From contig NZ_JBAKHX010000027.1 in assembly GCF_036906915.1 (NCBI RefSeq), forward strand, positions 26,786 to 90,785: 64,000 nt of DNA, given 5' to 3'. Positions 46,884-55,755 of this stretch are shown here, piece after piece (the stretch's first letter is position 1; every line of letters begins with the position of its first letter). The position numbers were made by a program, and so were the translations under genes. The notes beneath the pieces are model-generated. The model made no database searches. It saw only the letters and a list, made by a program, of their open reading frames with translations, and was not told the DNA's origin. This DNA is from Phytohabitans sp036906915. Its GTDB lineage: Bacteria > Actinomycetota > Actinomycetes > Mycobacteriales > Micromonosporaceae.

Positions 46884-47930
46884 CTAACCGGTGGCGGCAG
46901 CCGCGTGGTCGGCGGCTGCCGCCAGTGGCAGCGTCACCGTCAGGAGGGAGCCGTCGCGATCGAGCGGGCCGGACCGGCCCACCCGCCGCAACGCCGTCAA
47001 CATCGGCCGGTTGTCGACGTGCGTGTGCGCCACCAGCGCGGCGTACCCCGCCCGCGTGCCGTGCGCGACCAGCCTGCGCAGCAGCGCGGTGCCGAGGCCG
47101 CGCCGCTGCCAGGCGTCTTCGACCAGGACCGCTACCTCGCCGAGGTCGCCCTCGGCGATCAGGTTGGCCATGGCGACCAGCCGCCCGTCGTCGGCGAGCG
47201 CCACCAGCGTCACCCCCCGCGCCGGGTCGATGAGCCGGGCGAGCTGCGCCTGCGAGGGACCCGGAGTGACGGCCAGGTAGCGGCGGTAGCGGCTGCCTGG
47301 TGAGCAACGATCGTGCATGGCGCGGACGGCGGCCAGGTCCTCCCCAACGGCTGGGCGCACCCGCACCTCGGTGGCGTCGGGTAGCACCAGCGTGACCTGG
47401 TCGGCGGCCTGCCGCACCACGGTCGCGGCGAGGTCGACGAGCGCCTGCGCGCGGGCGTACTCCGCCGGGGTGAACGCCGGCGCCGGCCGGCTGATCTCGT
47501 ACGCGCCGCCGGTGGGGTCGACGAGCCGCATCGCGCCCCGGTCCGCGCCGTACCGGTTGTGGCCCGGCGCGGGGCGCCAGATCACCGCGTCGGCACCGAG
47601 CAGCGCGGACAGCGCGTCGCCAAGCGAGTCGGGGTCGCGCACCAGCCGGCTTGCGAGGCCGAGCGCCCGGGTGGGCTGGTCGGCGAGGTCACGTGCCTCG
47701 GTACGGCTGACCCAGGCGTCGCGGCCCCGGCCCCTCTCGACGGCGGCCACCAGTTCGGCCTCGGTGAGCGCGTCCGGCGCGTCGACGAGGAAGTCGTCGA
47801 CGGCTCCCGCCTCGGTGGTGTGTACCTGTACCGCGAGGATGTTGACCGACTTGAGTGCCAGGCTGGCGGTAAGCACCGACAGGTATCCCGGCCGGTCGTC
47901 CACCGTCGCTCTGATTCGCCACAGCGCCAT
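46884..47930 (-). CDS. ACT-domain-linked GNAT acetyltransferase
   Basis: A 348-aa fusion. Residues about 1-75 form an ACT amino-acid-binding domain (RIRATVDDRPGYLSVLTASLALKSVNILAVQVHT). A second ACT-like or linker stretch follows, and residues about 185-335 form a GNAT domain (VRPAVGEDLAAVRAMHDRCSPGSRYRRY, VLVEDAWQRRGLGTALLRRLVAHG with the acetyl-CoA loop). ACT-GNAT enzymes in Micromonospora and relatives are reported lysine acetyltransferases controlled by amino acids. The amino acid and target here are unknown. It lies just downstream of another ACT gene. Confidence 0.86.
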   Translation of the reverse strand: MALWRIRATVDDRPGYLSVLTASLALKSVNILAVQVHTTEAGAVDDFLVDAPDALTEAELVAAVERGRGRDAWVSRTEARDLADQPTRALGLASRLVRDPDSLGDALSALLGADAVIWRPAPGHNRYGADRGAMRLVDPTGGAYEISRPAPAFTPAEYARAQALVDLAATVVRQAADQVTLVLPDATEVRVRPAVGEDLAAVRAMHDRCSPGSRYRRYLAVTPGPSQAQLARLIDPARGVTLVALADDGRLVAMANLIAEGDLGEVAVLVEDAWQRRGLGTALLRRLVAHGTRAGYAALVAHTHVDNRPMLTALRRVGRSGPLDRDGSLLTVTLPLAAAADHAAAATG

Positions 47931-47946
47931 GACTTCGAAGCCCCTC

Positions 47947-48678
47947 TTATGGTCGAGCGGCCAGCGGTGGTGCGGTGACCAGATCGAGCCGGTCGCCGAG
48001 GATCACGGCGGCCGCGCGGACGAGCTGCGCGATGCGGTCGACCTCGGTCACGTGGAACGCGGCCGCGGGCAGGTCGTCTGTGTCGACCCGGGCCACCATC
48101 AGCACGAGGCCGGCGCGGCCGAGCGGCGCGACCGCGTACCGGGCGCCGTCGGGACCGGTCAGCGGGCGGGCCCGCAGCGGGGTCACCTCGGGCAGTCGCA
48201 GCGGGGCGGGCGCGCGCCAGCTCGCGTACGCCACCGCGGGCTCGCCTCCGGTGGGCACCGGCGAGTCGGGCGTGCGCGCGCCACTGCGCGCGGCCCAGTC
48301 TGCCGGCACGACGGCCGCGGCGGCCCAGTCCGCGGCCAGCAGGCCGGGCACCGCGTCGACGAGGGTGGACAGGCCGTCGACCGGGTTGCCAGCGACCTGG
48401 GCGAGCAGTTCGGCGTCGTGACCGCCGGAGACGGGCGCACCGATCGCCCGCCAGATGCCGTCGACGTGGACTCCTGGGATCGCCGCGAGGCCGGCGAGCA
48501 GCCGCTCGACGCGCGAGGCGCCCGGCCACACGACCGTGAAGTCGTCGACGGCCCGGCCACCGAGCCGCTCCAGCACCACCACCTGGACGATGTCGGCACC
48601 GGCGACGCCGAGCGTGCGGGCGACCTGCCCCAGCGCACCGGGCCGGTCAGGCAAAGTCACCCGAACCCGCAGCAACAT
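47947..48678 (-). CDS. ACT-domain amino-acid-sensing protein
   Basis: A 243-aa protein with an N-terminal ACT domain (LLRVRVTLPDRPGALGQVARTLGVAGADIVQVVVLE) and an uncharacterised C-terminal half with possible GAF-like fold (YAVAPLGRAGLVLMVARVDTDDLPAAAFHVTEVDRIAQLVRAAAVIL). It has no catalytic signature. It ends 16 bp before the ACT-GNAT gene on the same strand, so the two probably work as a sensor pair. The link to the surrounding cellobiose genes is only positional. Confidence 0.75.
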   Translation of the reverse strand: MLLRVRVTLPDRPGALGQVARTLGVAGADIVQVVVLERLGGRAVDDFTVVWPGASRVERLLAGLAAIPGVHVDGIWRAIGAPVSGGHDAELLAQVAGNPVDGLSTLVDAVPGLLAADWAAAAVVPADWAARSGARTPDSPVPTGGEPAVAYASWRAPAPLRLPEVTPLRARPLTGPDGARYAVAPLGRAGLVLMVARVDTDDLPAAAFHVTEVDRIAQLVRAAAVILGDRLDLVTAPPLAARP

Positions 48679-48809
48679 GACAAGCCTCCCGTCGGCACGC
48701 CGACGCTCCCGCGCCGGTTACCAGTCAGGATGCCCGATGACCATTTCGTCCCTGTTGCGGCGCGGTGACTCGGCCGCGACAAACGACGAGCGGGATCGAT
48801 ACCTGTATA

Positions 48810-49856
48810 TCAGGCAGAGGCCCGCTCCACCATGTGCGTGTCCAGGAGCACGTACGGCAGGTCGAGCTCATCGCGCCGGATGAGCGACAGCAGGAGGTGC
48901 GCCATCTGCCGTCCCATCTCCTCCACCGGCTGGAACACGGTGGTGAGCGGCGGGTCGGACTGCCGGGCGAACTCGTTGTCTTCGAACCCGACGACCGCGA
49001 CGTCGTCCGGCACCCGGCGGCCCGCCTCTCGGAGCGCCCGGAGCGCGCCCAACGCCATGAGGTCGGACGCCACGAACACCGCGTCGAGGTCGGGGCTCAC
49101 GTCCAGCAGCCGGCGCATCGCCGCCGTGCCGCTGGCCTCGCTGAAATCGCCGTACGCGATGAGGTTTTCGGTCACCGAGCCGCCGTGCGCCCGGATCGCC
49201 TCCTTGTATCCGGCGAGCCGGTTGATGCCCACGCCCATGTCTTGCGAACCGGTGATCGTGGCGACCCGGCGGTGCCCCTTGTTGATCAGGAACTCGACCG
49301 CCTGCCGGGCGCCACCGGCGTTGTCGACGTCGACGAAGTTGGCGTGCTGGGCGTCCGGCGCGAGCATCCTCGCCGGGCGGCCGCCGAGCACGGTGGGCAG
49401 GCCGCGCTGCTGCAGCAGCGTCGGCAGCGGGTCGGCGTCGTGCAGCGAGAGCAGCAGTACGCCGTCGACGTGCTGGCTGGTCAGGTGGTGCTCGACCTTC
49501 TCCCGCTCGGCCGGGGACTGGGCCAGCGCGAGCCACAGCTGCATCGGCGTGTCGAGCAGTCCCGCGTGGATGCCCCGGACGATGCCGGCGAAGAACGGCT
49601 CACCGAACAGCCTCTCGCCCGACTCGGAGATGACCAGGGCCACCGAGTCGGTTCGCTGCGTGACGAGGGCGCGCGCCGCCCTGTTCGGCACGTACCCCAG
49701 TTCGTCGATCGCCTGCTGCACCGCCGCCCGCGCCTCCGGGCTGACCTGCGGCGAGCCGTTGACGACGCGGGACACGGTCCCCCGACCAACCCCGGCGCGG
49801 GCAGCCACCGCATCAAGGGTGGGACGGCCGAGCGACCGCGTGCGCTGCGTAGTCAT
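48810..49856 (-). CDS. cebR: LacI-family cellobiose repressor CebR
   Basis: A 348-aa repressor. HTH TLDAVAARAGVGRGTVSRVVNGS, hinge YVPNRAARALVTQRTD, and the ligand domain (VALVISESGERLFGEPFFAGIVRGI, VPDDVAVVGFEDNEFARQSDPPLTTVFQPVEEMGRQ) match actinomycete CebR. It sits at the end of the cebEFG-bglC run in the same orientation. Three CebR-type palindromes in the window (46788, 54863, 54916) are its expected targets; none lies in front of cebR itself. Confidence 0.93.
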   Translation of the reverse strand: MTTQRTRSLGRPTLDAVAARAGVGRGTVSRVVNGSPQVSPEARAAVQQAIDELGYVPNRAARALVTQRTDSVALVISESGERLFGEPFFAGIVRGIHAGLLDTPMQLWLALAQSPAEREKVEHHLTSQHVDGVLLLSLHDADPLPTLLQQRGLPTVLGGRPARMLAPDAQHANFVDVDNAGGARQAVEFLINKGHRRVATITGSQDMGVGINRLAGYKEAIRAHGGSVTENLIAYGDFSEASGTAAMRRLLDVSPDLDAVFVASDLMALGALRALREAGRRVPDDVAVVGFEDNEFARQSDPPLTTVFQPVEEMGRQMAHLLLSLIRRDELDLPYVLLDTHMVERASA

Positions 49857-49941
49857 CGTGTGCTCCTCGGACGGCGGGCGGGCCGGTGCCGGAACCAGGT
49901 AGGGTCCGTTGCCCCGGCCCCTCCATAGTGGCTGACCACAA

Positions 49942-51351
49942 CTATTGTGCGGCCAAACCGTTGTTTCGGATCACCGCGGCGTACCATTTGGCGCTCGACT
50001 TCGGGATTCGGGCCTGAGTCTCGTAGTCGACATAGACCATGCCGAAGCGCTTCGAATATCCCCAAGCCCATTCAAAGTTGTCCATGAGTGACCATGCGAA
50101 ATAGCCGCGTAGCGGCACGCCAGCCGCTATCGCCTCATGGCAGGCCCGCAGGTGGGCATCGAAGTACGCCAGCCGATCGGCGTCGTGCACCTCGCCGTCG
50201 ACCACCTCGTCGATGAACGCCGAACCGTTTTCCGTGACGTAGAGCGGAAGCTCCGGGTACTCGCGGTGCAGCCGGGTCAACACCTCGACCATTCCGGGGG
50301 CGTCGATCTCCCAGTTCATGTCAGTGACCGGCAGGCCCCGGTCGCCGAACATGACGTGCTCGCTGCCCGGCCAGGTCGACGGCTTTCGCCAGTGCGGGCC
50401 GGGCTCCTCCCCCTCGGGCGGCGCGCCCACGACGTACCGGCTGTAGTAGTTGACACCCAGCACGGACAGCGGTGTGGAGATCACCGCGAGGTCCTCGTCG
50501 CGGACGTGCCCGAAGTCGGTGACCTCGCGCAGGTCGGCGACCACGTCGGCGGGGTACTCGCCGCGCAGGATCGGGTCGAGGAAGAAGCGGTTGGCCAGCC
50601 CGTCGATGCGGCGTGCGGCGTCCGCATCGGCGGGCGAGCCGGTCAGTGGTGAGATCGCGTACAGGTTGAGCGTGACACCGACCTCGGCGTCGGCCCGGCT
50701 GGCCCGCATGGCCTGCGCCGCGAGCCCGTGGCCGAGCATCAGGTGGTGCCCCGCCCGCACCGCGTCGGCGCCGTCGCTGCGGCCCGGGGCGTGCACGCCG
50801 GAGCCGTAGCCGAGGAACGCCGAGCACCACGGCTCGTTGAGGGTGGTCCAGTACCTCACCCGGTCGCCGAGCGCGGCGACGGCCAGCTCGGCGTACTCGG
50901 CGAACCTGGCGGCGGTGTCGCGCGCCGGCCAGCCGCCGGCGTCTTCCAGGGCCTGCGGCAGGTCCCAGTGGTAGAGCGTGACCCACGGCTCGATGCCGTG
51001 CCCGAGCAGGTCGTCGACCAGCCGGCGGTAGAAGTCCAGGCCAGCCTCGTTGGCCGGTCCGGAACCGCCGGGCTGGATGCGCGGCCAGGACAGCGAGAAC
51101 CGGTACGAGCGCAGCCCGAGCTCCGCCATGAGCTTCACGTCTTCCGGGGCCCGGCGGTAGTGGTCGCATGCCACATCGCCGGTGTCGCCGTTCCGGACCT
51201 TGCCCGGAGTGCGGCTGAACGTGTCCCAGATCGACGGTGTGCGTCCGTCTTCCGCGGCGGACCCCTCGATCTGGTACGCGGCGGTGGCCGCGCCCCAGAG
51301 GAAGTCCGCCGGGAAAGTCGGATCTGTGAGCTCGGACTGGTCGTTCGTCAC
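49942..51351 (-). CDS. bglC: GH1 beta-glucosidase BglC
   Basis: A 469-aa cytoplasmic family 1 glycosidase that splits imported cellobiose to glucose. [36 protein letters not shown], the acid/base Glu in [11 protein letters not shown], the nucleophile Glu in [10 protein letters not shown] and [22 protein letters not shown] are present. There is no signal peptide. ATG at 51351 overlaps the cebG stop by 4 bp, so it belongs to the ceb operon. Confidence 0.95.
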   Translation of the reverse strand: MTNDQSELTDPTFPADFLWGAATAAYQIEGSAAEDGRTPSIWDTFSRTPGKVRNGDTGDVACDHYRRAPEDVKLMAELGLRSYRFSLSWPRIQPGGSGPANEAGLDFYRRLVDDLLGHGIEPWVTLYHWDLPQALEDAGGWPARDTAARFAEYAELAVAALGDRVRYWTTLNEPWCSAFLGYGSGVHAPGRSDGADAVRAGHHLMLGHGLAAQAMRASRADAEVGVTLNLYAISPLTGSPADADAARRIDGLANRFFLDPILRGEYPADVVADLREVTDFGHVRDEDLAVISTPLSVLGVNYYSRYVVGAPPEGEEPGPHWRKPSTWPGSEHVMFGDRGLPVTDMNWEIDAPGMVEVLTRLHREYPELPLYVTENGSAFIDEVVDGEVHDADRLAYFDAHLRACHEAIAAGVPLRGYFAWSLMDNFEWAWGYSKRFGMVYVDYETQARIPKSSAKWYAAVIRNNGLAAQ

Positions 51352-52277
51352 GCTTTGACCGCACCTTCCATGATGCCGCTGATGATCTGACGGCCGAACA
51401 GGATGAACACGATAGCCAGTGGCACCGTCGCGAGCGCCGTACCAGCGAAGACCTGCGAGTAGTCCGTGTAGTAGGCCTGGTTCAGGCTACGCAACGAGAT
51501 CTGCACGGTGGGGTTGGCGGGGTCCTGGAGCACGGTCAGCGGCCACAGGAAGTCGTTCCAGGTCTGCATGAAGATGAACAGCCCCAGCACCGCGGCGGCC
51601 GGCCGGAGCGCCGGCATGACGATGCTCCAGTAGATCCGCCAGGTGGATGCGCCGTCGACCCGGGACGCCTCGATCAGCTCGTCGGGCACGGTCTGGCTCA
51701 CGTACTGGCGCATCATGAACACGCCCCACGCGCTGACCAGCGACGGCACGATGACCGCCTGGAGCTGGTTCTGCCAGCCGAACTTGACCATCATCTGGTA
51801 TAGCGGGATGAGGCCGAGCTGCACCGGCACCATCATGGTCGCCAAGATGATCAACAGCATCGCGTTCTGGCCGCGGAAGCGCAACTTGGCGAACGCGAAC
51901 CCGGCCAGCGACGAGAAGAACACGACGGCGACCGTGACCACGGTCGAGATGATCAGCGAGTTCGTCAGGCCGGTGAGGAACGCGGCGTTCTCGTTGTCGA
52001 GGACCCGCTTGGCGTTGTCGATGAGGTTGCCGCCCGGGGTGAGCGGCGGCGGCACGCTCCCGATCGCGTCGTTGGTGCGGGACGCGATGACCACCATCCA
52101 GTAGAACGGGAAGAACGACACGATCGCGGCCGCGATCAGCGTCACGAAGGTCAGCGGGCTGGCCTTCCAGAGTCGCGACGCCGCACCCTCGGCCTTCGGC
52201 TTGCGGGGCCGGCCCGAGATGGCGCCCGGGGCCACCGGGGTGATCACGGCGGTGTCCGCGTTGTTGCGTGGCATCAC
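51348..52277 (-). CDS. cebG: Cellobiose ABC transporter permease CebG
   Basis: A 309-aa MalG-like inner-membrane permease with six predicted helices and the EAA loop [24 protein letters not shown] that docks the shared ATPase. The ATPase (MsiK type) is not encoded here, as usual for these operons. ATG at 52277 or the next ATG at 52274 starts it, 10 bp after the cebF stop. Confidence 0.93.
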   Translation of the reverse strand: MMPRNNADTAVITPVAPGAISGRPRKPKAEGAASRLWKASPLTFVTLIAAAIVSFFPFYWMVVIASRTNDAIGSVPPPLTPGGNLIDNAKRVLDNENAAFLTGLTNSLIISTVVTVAVVFFSSLAGFAFAKLRFRGQNAMLLIILATMMVPVQLGLIPLYQMMVKFGWQNQLQAVIVPSLVSAWGVFMMRQYVSQTVPDELIEASRVDGASTWRIYWSIVMPALRPAAAVLGLFIFMQTWNDFLWPLTVLQDPANPTVQISLRSLNQAYYTDYSQVFAGTALATVPLAIVFILFGRQIISGIMEGAVKA

Positions 52278-52287
52278 CGGCCTCCCT

Positions 52288-53271
52288 TCACTTCGCCGAG
52301 CCGATGCGACGGGTCAGCAGGTAGTTGATGAACGCGACGATCACGATCAGCAGGAAGAGCGCCCAGGCGACGGTCGCGGCGTACCCGAGGTTGAACCGGG
52401 TGAACATGTTCTCGAAGAGGTACATCGTCACCGTCTGGTACTGCCGCAGCGTGCCGCCGGTGTAGTTGCCGGAGCCGGACGAGAACATCAACGGCTCGGC
52501 GAAGAGCTGCAAGCCACCGATCGTCGAGATGATCACCGTGAAGATGATCGTCGGGCGCAGCATCGGCACCGTGATCTGCCAGAACTGGCGGCGGGCCGAG
52601 GCGCCGTCGAGCGCTGCCGACTCGTACAGGTCCTTGGGGATCGACTGCATGGAGGCCAGGTAGATGAGCGTGTTGTATCCGGTCCAGCGCCAGTCGACCA
52701 TGGTGGAGATCGCGATCCAGGAGGCCCACTTGGTAGCTCGCCAGTCGATGTTCTCCACGCCGAACCAGCCGAGCACCCAGTTGGCGAGGCCGAAGTCGCG
52801 GTTGTAGATCTGGCCGAAAATGATCGCTACAGCGGCGGTGGAGGTGATGATCGGCACCGCCATGGTCATCCGGAAGAACCCGCGCCCGCGCAGCTTGCGG
52901 TTGAGCGCGTTGGCCAGGTACAGGCCGAGGAGCAGCTGCGGGACCGTCGAGACGACGAAGATGCCGAGCGTGTTGTAGACCGAGTTCCAGAACTGCTCGT
53001 CCTTCATCAGGGCGGTGAAGTTGTCCGCGCCGACGAACTCGCCCTCGCCGCCGAGCGGCTGGTTGTGCAGCGATACCCAGAACGTGTAGACGAGCGGGTA
53101 GAGCTGGAAGATCAGGAAGATCACGAAGAACGGCGCGACGTACAGGTACGGCGACGTCTTGAGGTCGAGCCGGGTGCCGAAGGTACCGCGGGCCTTGCGA
53201 GGTGGTGGGGGTTGTGCGTGGCGGTGCGCGGGCCGGCCACGGCGCGTACGGTCCGCGGTGTTGGGTGTCAT
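52288..53271 (-). CDS. cebF: Cellobiose ABC transporter permease CebF
   Basis: A 327-aa MalF-like permease with six membrane helices and the EAA-type loop YESAALDGASARRQFWQITVPMLRP. ATG at 53271 with GGAAGGAAG upstream is preferred; the frame is open to 53340 without a good site. A basic, Pro-rich cytoplasmic N-terminus of about 40 residues precedes the first helix. Confidence 0.92.
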   Translation of the reverse strand: MTPNTADRTRRGRPAHRHAQPPPPRKARGTFGTRLDLKTSPYLYVAPFFVIFLIFQLYPLVYTFWVSLHNQPLGGEGEFVGADNFTALMKDEQFWNSVYNTLGIFVVSTVPQLLLGLYLANALNRKLRGRGFFRMTMAVPIITSTAAVAIIFGQIYNRDFGLANWVLGWFGVENIDWRATKWASWIAISTMVDWRWTGYNTLIYLASMQSIPKDLYESAALDGASARRQFWQITVPMLRPTIIFTVIISTIGGLQLFAEPLMFSSGSGNYTGGTLRQYQTVTMYLFENMFTRFNLGYAATVAWALFLLIVIVAFINYLLTRRIGSAK

Positions 53272-53393
53272 CGGGGCTTCCTTCCGATCCGGGCCGGTCG
53301 GGTCGCGCGGCGGGGTGGCGCCGGTGAGTTCCGGCGCCACCCTCGCTGCTTTCTCGCTATGACCACGGCCGGTCGCGAGTCCACGACCTCCGT

Positions 53394-54704
53394 TTACTTG
53401 GAGGCTGCTTCACCGGCCTTGAGCGCGTCGTCCCATGCCTGGGCCGGCGTGCGCTGCCCCTGCTCGATGCTGCGCAGAGCGTTCTCCACCGCGTCACGCA
53501 CCGCCTGGTTCTTCGGGCCGAGGTAAACCGGCTTGAAGTCCTTGGCGCCGGCGCCGAAGATCTCGCCGGTAGGCGCGTTGCTGAAGTAGTCGTTCTTGCT
53601 GGCCAGCAGCGTCGGGTCCTCGAGGGCCTTCGGCGACGAGGGCAGGTTGCCCAGCGCCTTGAACGCCTCAAGCTGCGCCTCGGGGGTGGTCAGGAACTTG
53701 GCCAGCTCAGCGGCCTCCTTGGGGTGCTTGCTCTGCTTGGGCACCGCTAGGAAGGAACCGCCCCAGTTGCCGCCGTTGCCGGGCGCCTTGGCGATGTCCC
53801 ACTTACCGGCGGCCGCGTCGCCCGCGTTGCCCTTGATGACACCGGTCATCCAGGCGGGGCAGGTGACGATGGCGAACTGGTCCTGCTTGAAGCCGGTGGC
53901 CCATGGGTCCGAGAAGGTCTGGAGGCCGGCGGAGAGCTTGGCCTCGATCGCCTTGACGGTCAGGTCCCACGCGGACTTGACGTCCGGGTTCGAGCTGAGC
54001 ACGAACTTGTCGGACTTGTCGTAGTACGTGTATCCGGTGCCGTTGCCGGCGGTCTGCATCAGGATCGAGTTGAACGTGTTCGTGGCGGCGTCGACGAACT
54101 TGACCTTGCCGCTCTTCGCCTGGAACTTCTTGCCGGTCTCGATGAACGCGTCCCAGGTCGGCCACTGCGCCGCCACCGCTTCGCGCTCGGTGGGCAGGCC
54201 CGCCTTCTCGAAGAGGTCCTTGCGGTAGCAGATCGCCATGCTGCCGACGTCGGTGCCGAGGCCCAGGATCTGGTCGCCGGCCTTGCCGTCGTTCCACTTC
54301 CAAGCCAGGAAGTTGCTCTCCAGCGACGCGGCGCCGTGGTCGGCGAGGTTCACGAAGTTCTGCTTCTGGGCCTTGAACTGGACGATCGTGCCCTCTTCGA
54401 GCGCCACGATGTCGCCGGCGCCGGCACTGGAAGCCATCCACTGCGTGAGGCGGGTGTTGTAGTCACCGAGCCCCATGCCCTTGCCACGCTCTTCGATCTT
54501 GATGTTCGGGTGGTCCTTCATGTACTGCTCGTAGAGCTTCTCGTAACCGAAGCCCTGCTCACCAAAGACATCGACGGTCAGAGTAATCTGCCCGCCGTTG
54601 GAACCGCCCTCATCGCCGTCATCGCCGCACGCGGTGGTCACGGCGAGAACCGCGACCGAAGCGAGCGCGACCGCCGCAAACTGCCGGCGCGTCGTAACGC
54701 TCAT
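53394..54704 (-). CDS. cebE: Cellobiose-binding lipoprotein CebE
   Basis: A 436-aa extracytoplasmic solute-binding protein of family 1. The signal peptide ends in the lipobox LAVTTAC (Cys26), followed by a Gly/Asp-rich linker. VDVFGEQGFGYEKLYEQYMKDHPNIKIEE and WGGSFLAVPKQSKHPKEAAELAKFL are typical. It binds cellobiose or cellotriose and delivers it to CebF-CebG. The promoter region upstream carries two CebR palindromes. Confidence 0.94.
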   Translation of the reverse strand: MSVTTRRQFAAVALASVAVLAVTTACGDDGDEGGSNGGQITLTVDVFGEQGFGYEKLYEQYMKDHPNIKIEERGKGMGLGDYNTRLTQWMASSAGAGDIVALEEGTIVQFKAQKQNFVNLADHGAASLESNFLAWKWNDGKAGDQILGLGTDVGSMAICYRKDLFEKAGLPTEREAVAAQWPTWDAFIETGKKFQAKSGKVKFVDAATNTFNSILMQTAGNGTGYTYYDKSDKFVLSSNPDVKSAWDLTVKAIEAKLSAGLQTFSDPWATGFKQDQFAIVTCPAWMTGVIKGNAGDAAAGKWDIAKAPGNGGNWGGSFLAVPKQSKHPKEAAELAKFLTTPEAQLEAFKALGNLPSSPKALEDPTLLASKNDYFSNAPTGEIFGAGAKDFKPVYLGPKNQAVRDAVENALRSIEQGQRTPAQAWDDALKAGEAASK

Positions 54705-54837
54705 CCCTGACCCCTCTCAGGTCGTCATGTTTGTGGTGGGGGTGTGCCGTGCCCGGTGCCCGCCGCCACGTCGCGGCCGCACGAAAAGTGCGGCACGCAG
54801 CCGCGAAGGACGGCGTGCCTGGCGCCACGCGGTGCCC

Positions 54838-54857
54838 GGTGTGGTTCTGACCACACC
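54838..54857. promoter_or_regulatory. 8-bp inverted repeat in the cebE leader
   Basis: GGTGTGGTTCTGACCACACC has perfect 8-bp arms and a 4-nt loop. On the minus strand it lies 5 bp downstream of the CebR box at 54863-54876 and would be near the 5' end of the cebE mRNA. It could be an RNA hairpin or a second regulator's site. Confidence 0.5.
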
Positions 54858-54862
54858 ACCGC

Positions 54863-54876
54863 CGGGAGCGCTCCCA
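54863..54876. promoter_or_regulatory. CebR operator, start-site proximal
   Basis: CGGGAGCGCTCCCA matches the CebR box at 13 of 14 positions. It lies directly downstream of the -10 element of the cebE promoter, covering the transcription start. Confidence 0.87.
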
Positions 54877-54878
54877 TG

Positions 54879-54907
54879 AGATTGCCGGCACGTTTCTGGG
54901 GTGTCAA
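54879..54907 (-). promoter_or_regulatory. cebE promoter
   Basis: On the minus strand, -35 TTGACA (54902-54907) and -10 CAATCT (54879-54884) are separated by 17 bp. The promoter lies between the two CebR palindromes: one 8 bp upstream of the -35, one 2 bp downstream of the -10. Confidence 0.7.
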
Positions 54908-54915
54908 GACCCAAG

Positions 54916-54929
54916 TGGGAGCGTTCCCA
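54916..54929. promoter_or_regulatory. CebR operator, promoter-distal
   Basis: TGGGAGCGTTCCCA matches the CebR palindrome at 13 of 14 positions. Its centre is 53 bp from the proximal box, about five helical turns, so a repressor tetramer or two dimers on one DNA face could bridge them. Confidence 0.87.
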
Positions 54930-55054
54930 TTTCGTTACTCGCCGTATGGGCGAAGTCGGAATTAGGGTACAGAAGGGGTGAAGTGGGCCTAAAAATTGCC
55001 CATGAAGCGGGTCAAATACCCGCGCGAAAACGATCTATTAACACGAAAAGTCGC

Positions 55055-55600
55055 TTACGCCAAGCGGCGCAGCAGCGTGCTGGCCCGCTCGGCGTCGAAG
55101 TACGCCGGCTCGAAGGCACGGCCGATCCAGAGACGCATCGATTCGTGTTCGGGATGTGCGGGGTCGCGGACCGCCGCCAGGAACTCCGCGTACCCGAACG
55201 CGCCGCCGACATCTTCCGGCGGGCACGCCCGCGCGCCGCCCACACAGGCCGGGTACCGCTCGTCGGGCTCCGCGCCGAACACGTCCTCGACCACGACCTC
55301 GTGCTCCCACCAGTCGCCGAAGTCGTAGGTGTAGCCGACCCGCGTCCCCTTCGACGCGACCGCGTCGAGCCGGACGTCGAGCTCGTCGAGCACCGCCAGC
55401 TCGCCATCCGGGTCCGGCTCGCCGTACTGGACACCGTCGACATCGAACGAGTGCAGGTGGTAGTCCTGCCAGCCCATCGCGTACTGGATCACCCGGTGCA
55501 GACGGTCGAGCGTGTAGCCGCCGGGAACGAGGACCCGCCGCCACACCGCCGGCCGGACGTCGGCGAGCGTCACCTTCAGCTGGTAGATCTGGCGCGGCAT
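55055..55600 (-). CDS. Plasmid pRiA4b ORF-3-like family protein
   Basis: A 181-aa protein of the widespread pRiA4b ORF-3 family: QIYQLKVTLADVRPAVWRRVLVPGGYTLDRLHRVIQYAMGWQDYHLHSFDV, GYTYDFGDWWEHEVVVEDV and the CVGGARACPPEDVGG Cys loop. Despite the name, chromosomal copies are common and the function is unknown. ATG at 55600 matches the family start. It is divergent from the small Cys-rich gene, with 35 bp between starts. Confidence 0.9.
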   Translation of the reverse strand: MPRQIYQLKVTLADVRPAVWRRVLVPGGYTLDRLHRVIQYAMGWQDYHLHSFDVDGVQYGEPDPDGELAVLDELDVRLDAVASKGTRVGYTYDFGDWWEHEVVVEDVFGAEPDERYPACVGGARACPPEDVGGAFGYAEFLAAVRDPAHPEHESMRLWIGRAFEPAYFDAERASTLLRRLA

Positions 55601-55635
55601 GGCCTTCGTGGTCTCCCGTTCCGTAGGGTTTCCCC

Positions 55636-55755
55636 ATGATCTGCCGGGCCTGCCGGGCCAAGCGCCACGAGGAGTGCCGGGGGCGGAGCTGGTGTGACTG
55701 CCAGCACCGTACCCCGCGACCGACCCCACCGGTCACTGGTCCGGCCGGCGAATGA
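55636..55755 (+). CDS. 39-residue Cys-rich small protein
   Basis: A tiny frame beginning MICRACRAKRHEEC and containing WCDCQHR: Cys at residues 3, 6, 14, 20 and 22 plus His at 11 and 24, a pattern suited to one or two zinc ions. TAGGGT ends 5 nt before the ATG, which fits a leaderless mRNA. The stop overlaps the pyrimidine reductase start by 4 bp (ATGA), good evidence that it is translated. I recall similar short proteins upstream of this reductase in other actinomycetes. Function unknown. Confidence 0.7.
   Translation: MICRACRAKRHEECRGRSWCDCQHRTPRPTPPVTGPAGE

Larger units (their letters stand above)
54705..55054. other. cebE upstream intergenic region
   Basis: 350 bp without a gene. The first 200 bp hold the cebE leader, the two CebR boxes and the promoter. 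From 54930 to 55054 the DNA is AT-richer than its surroundings (CTAAAAATTG near 54989), with no clear gene or further palindrome. Confidence 0.6.
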
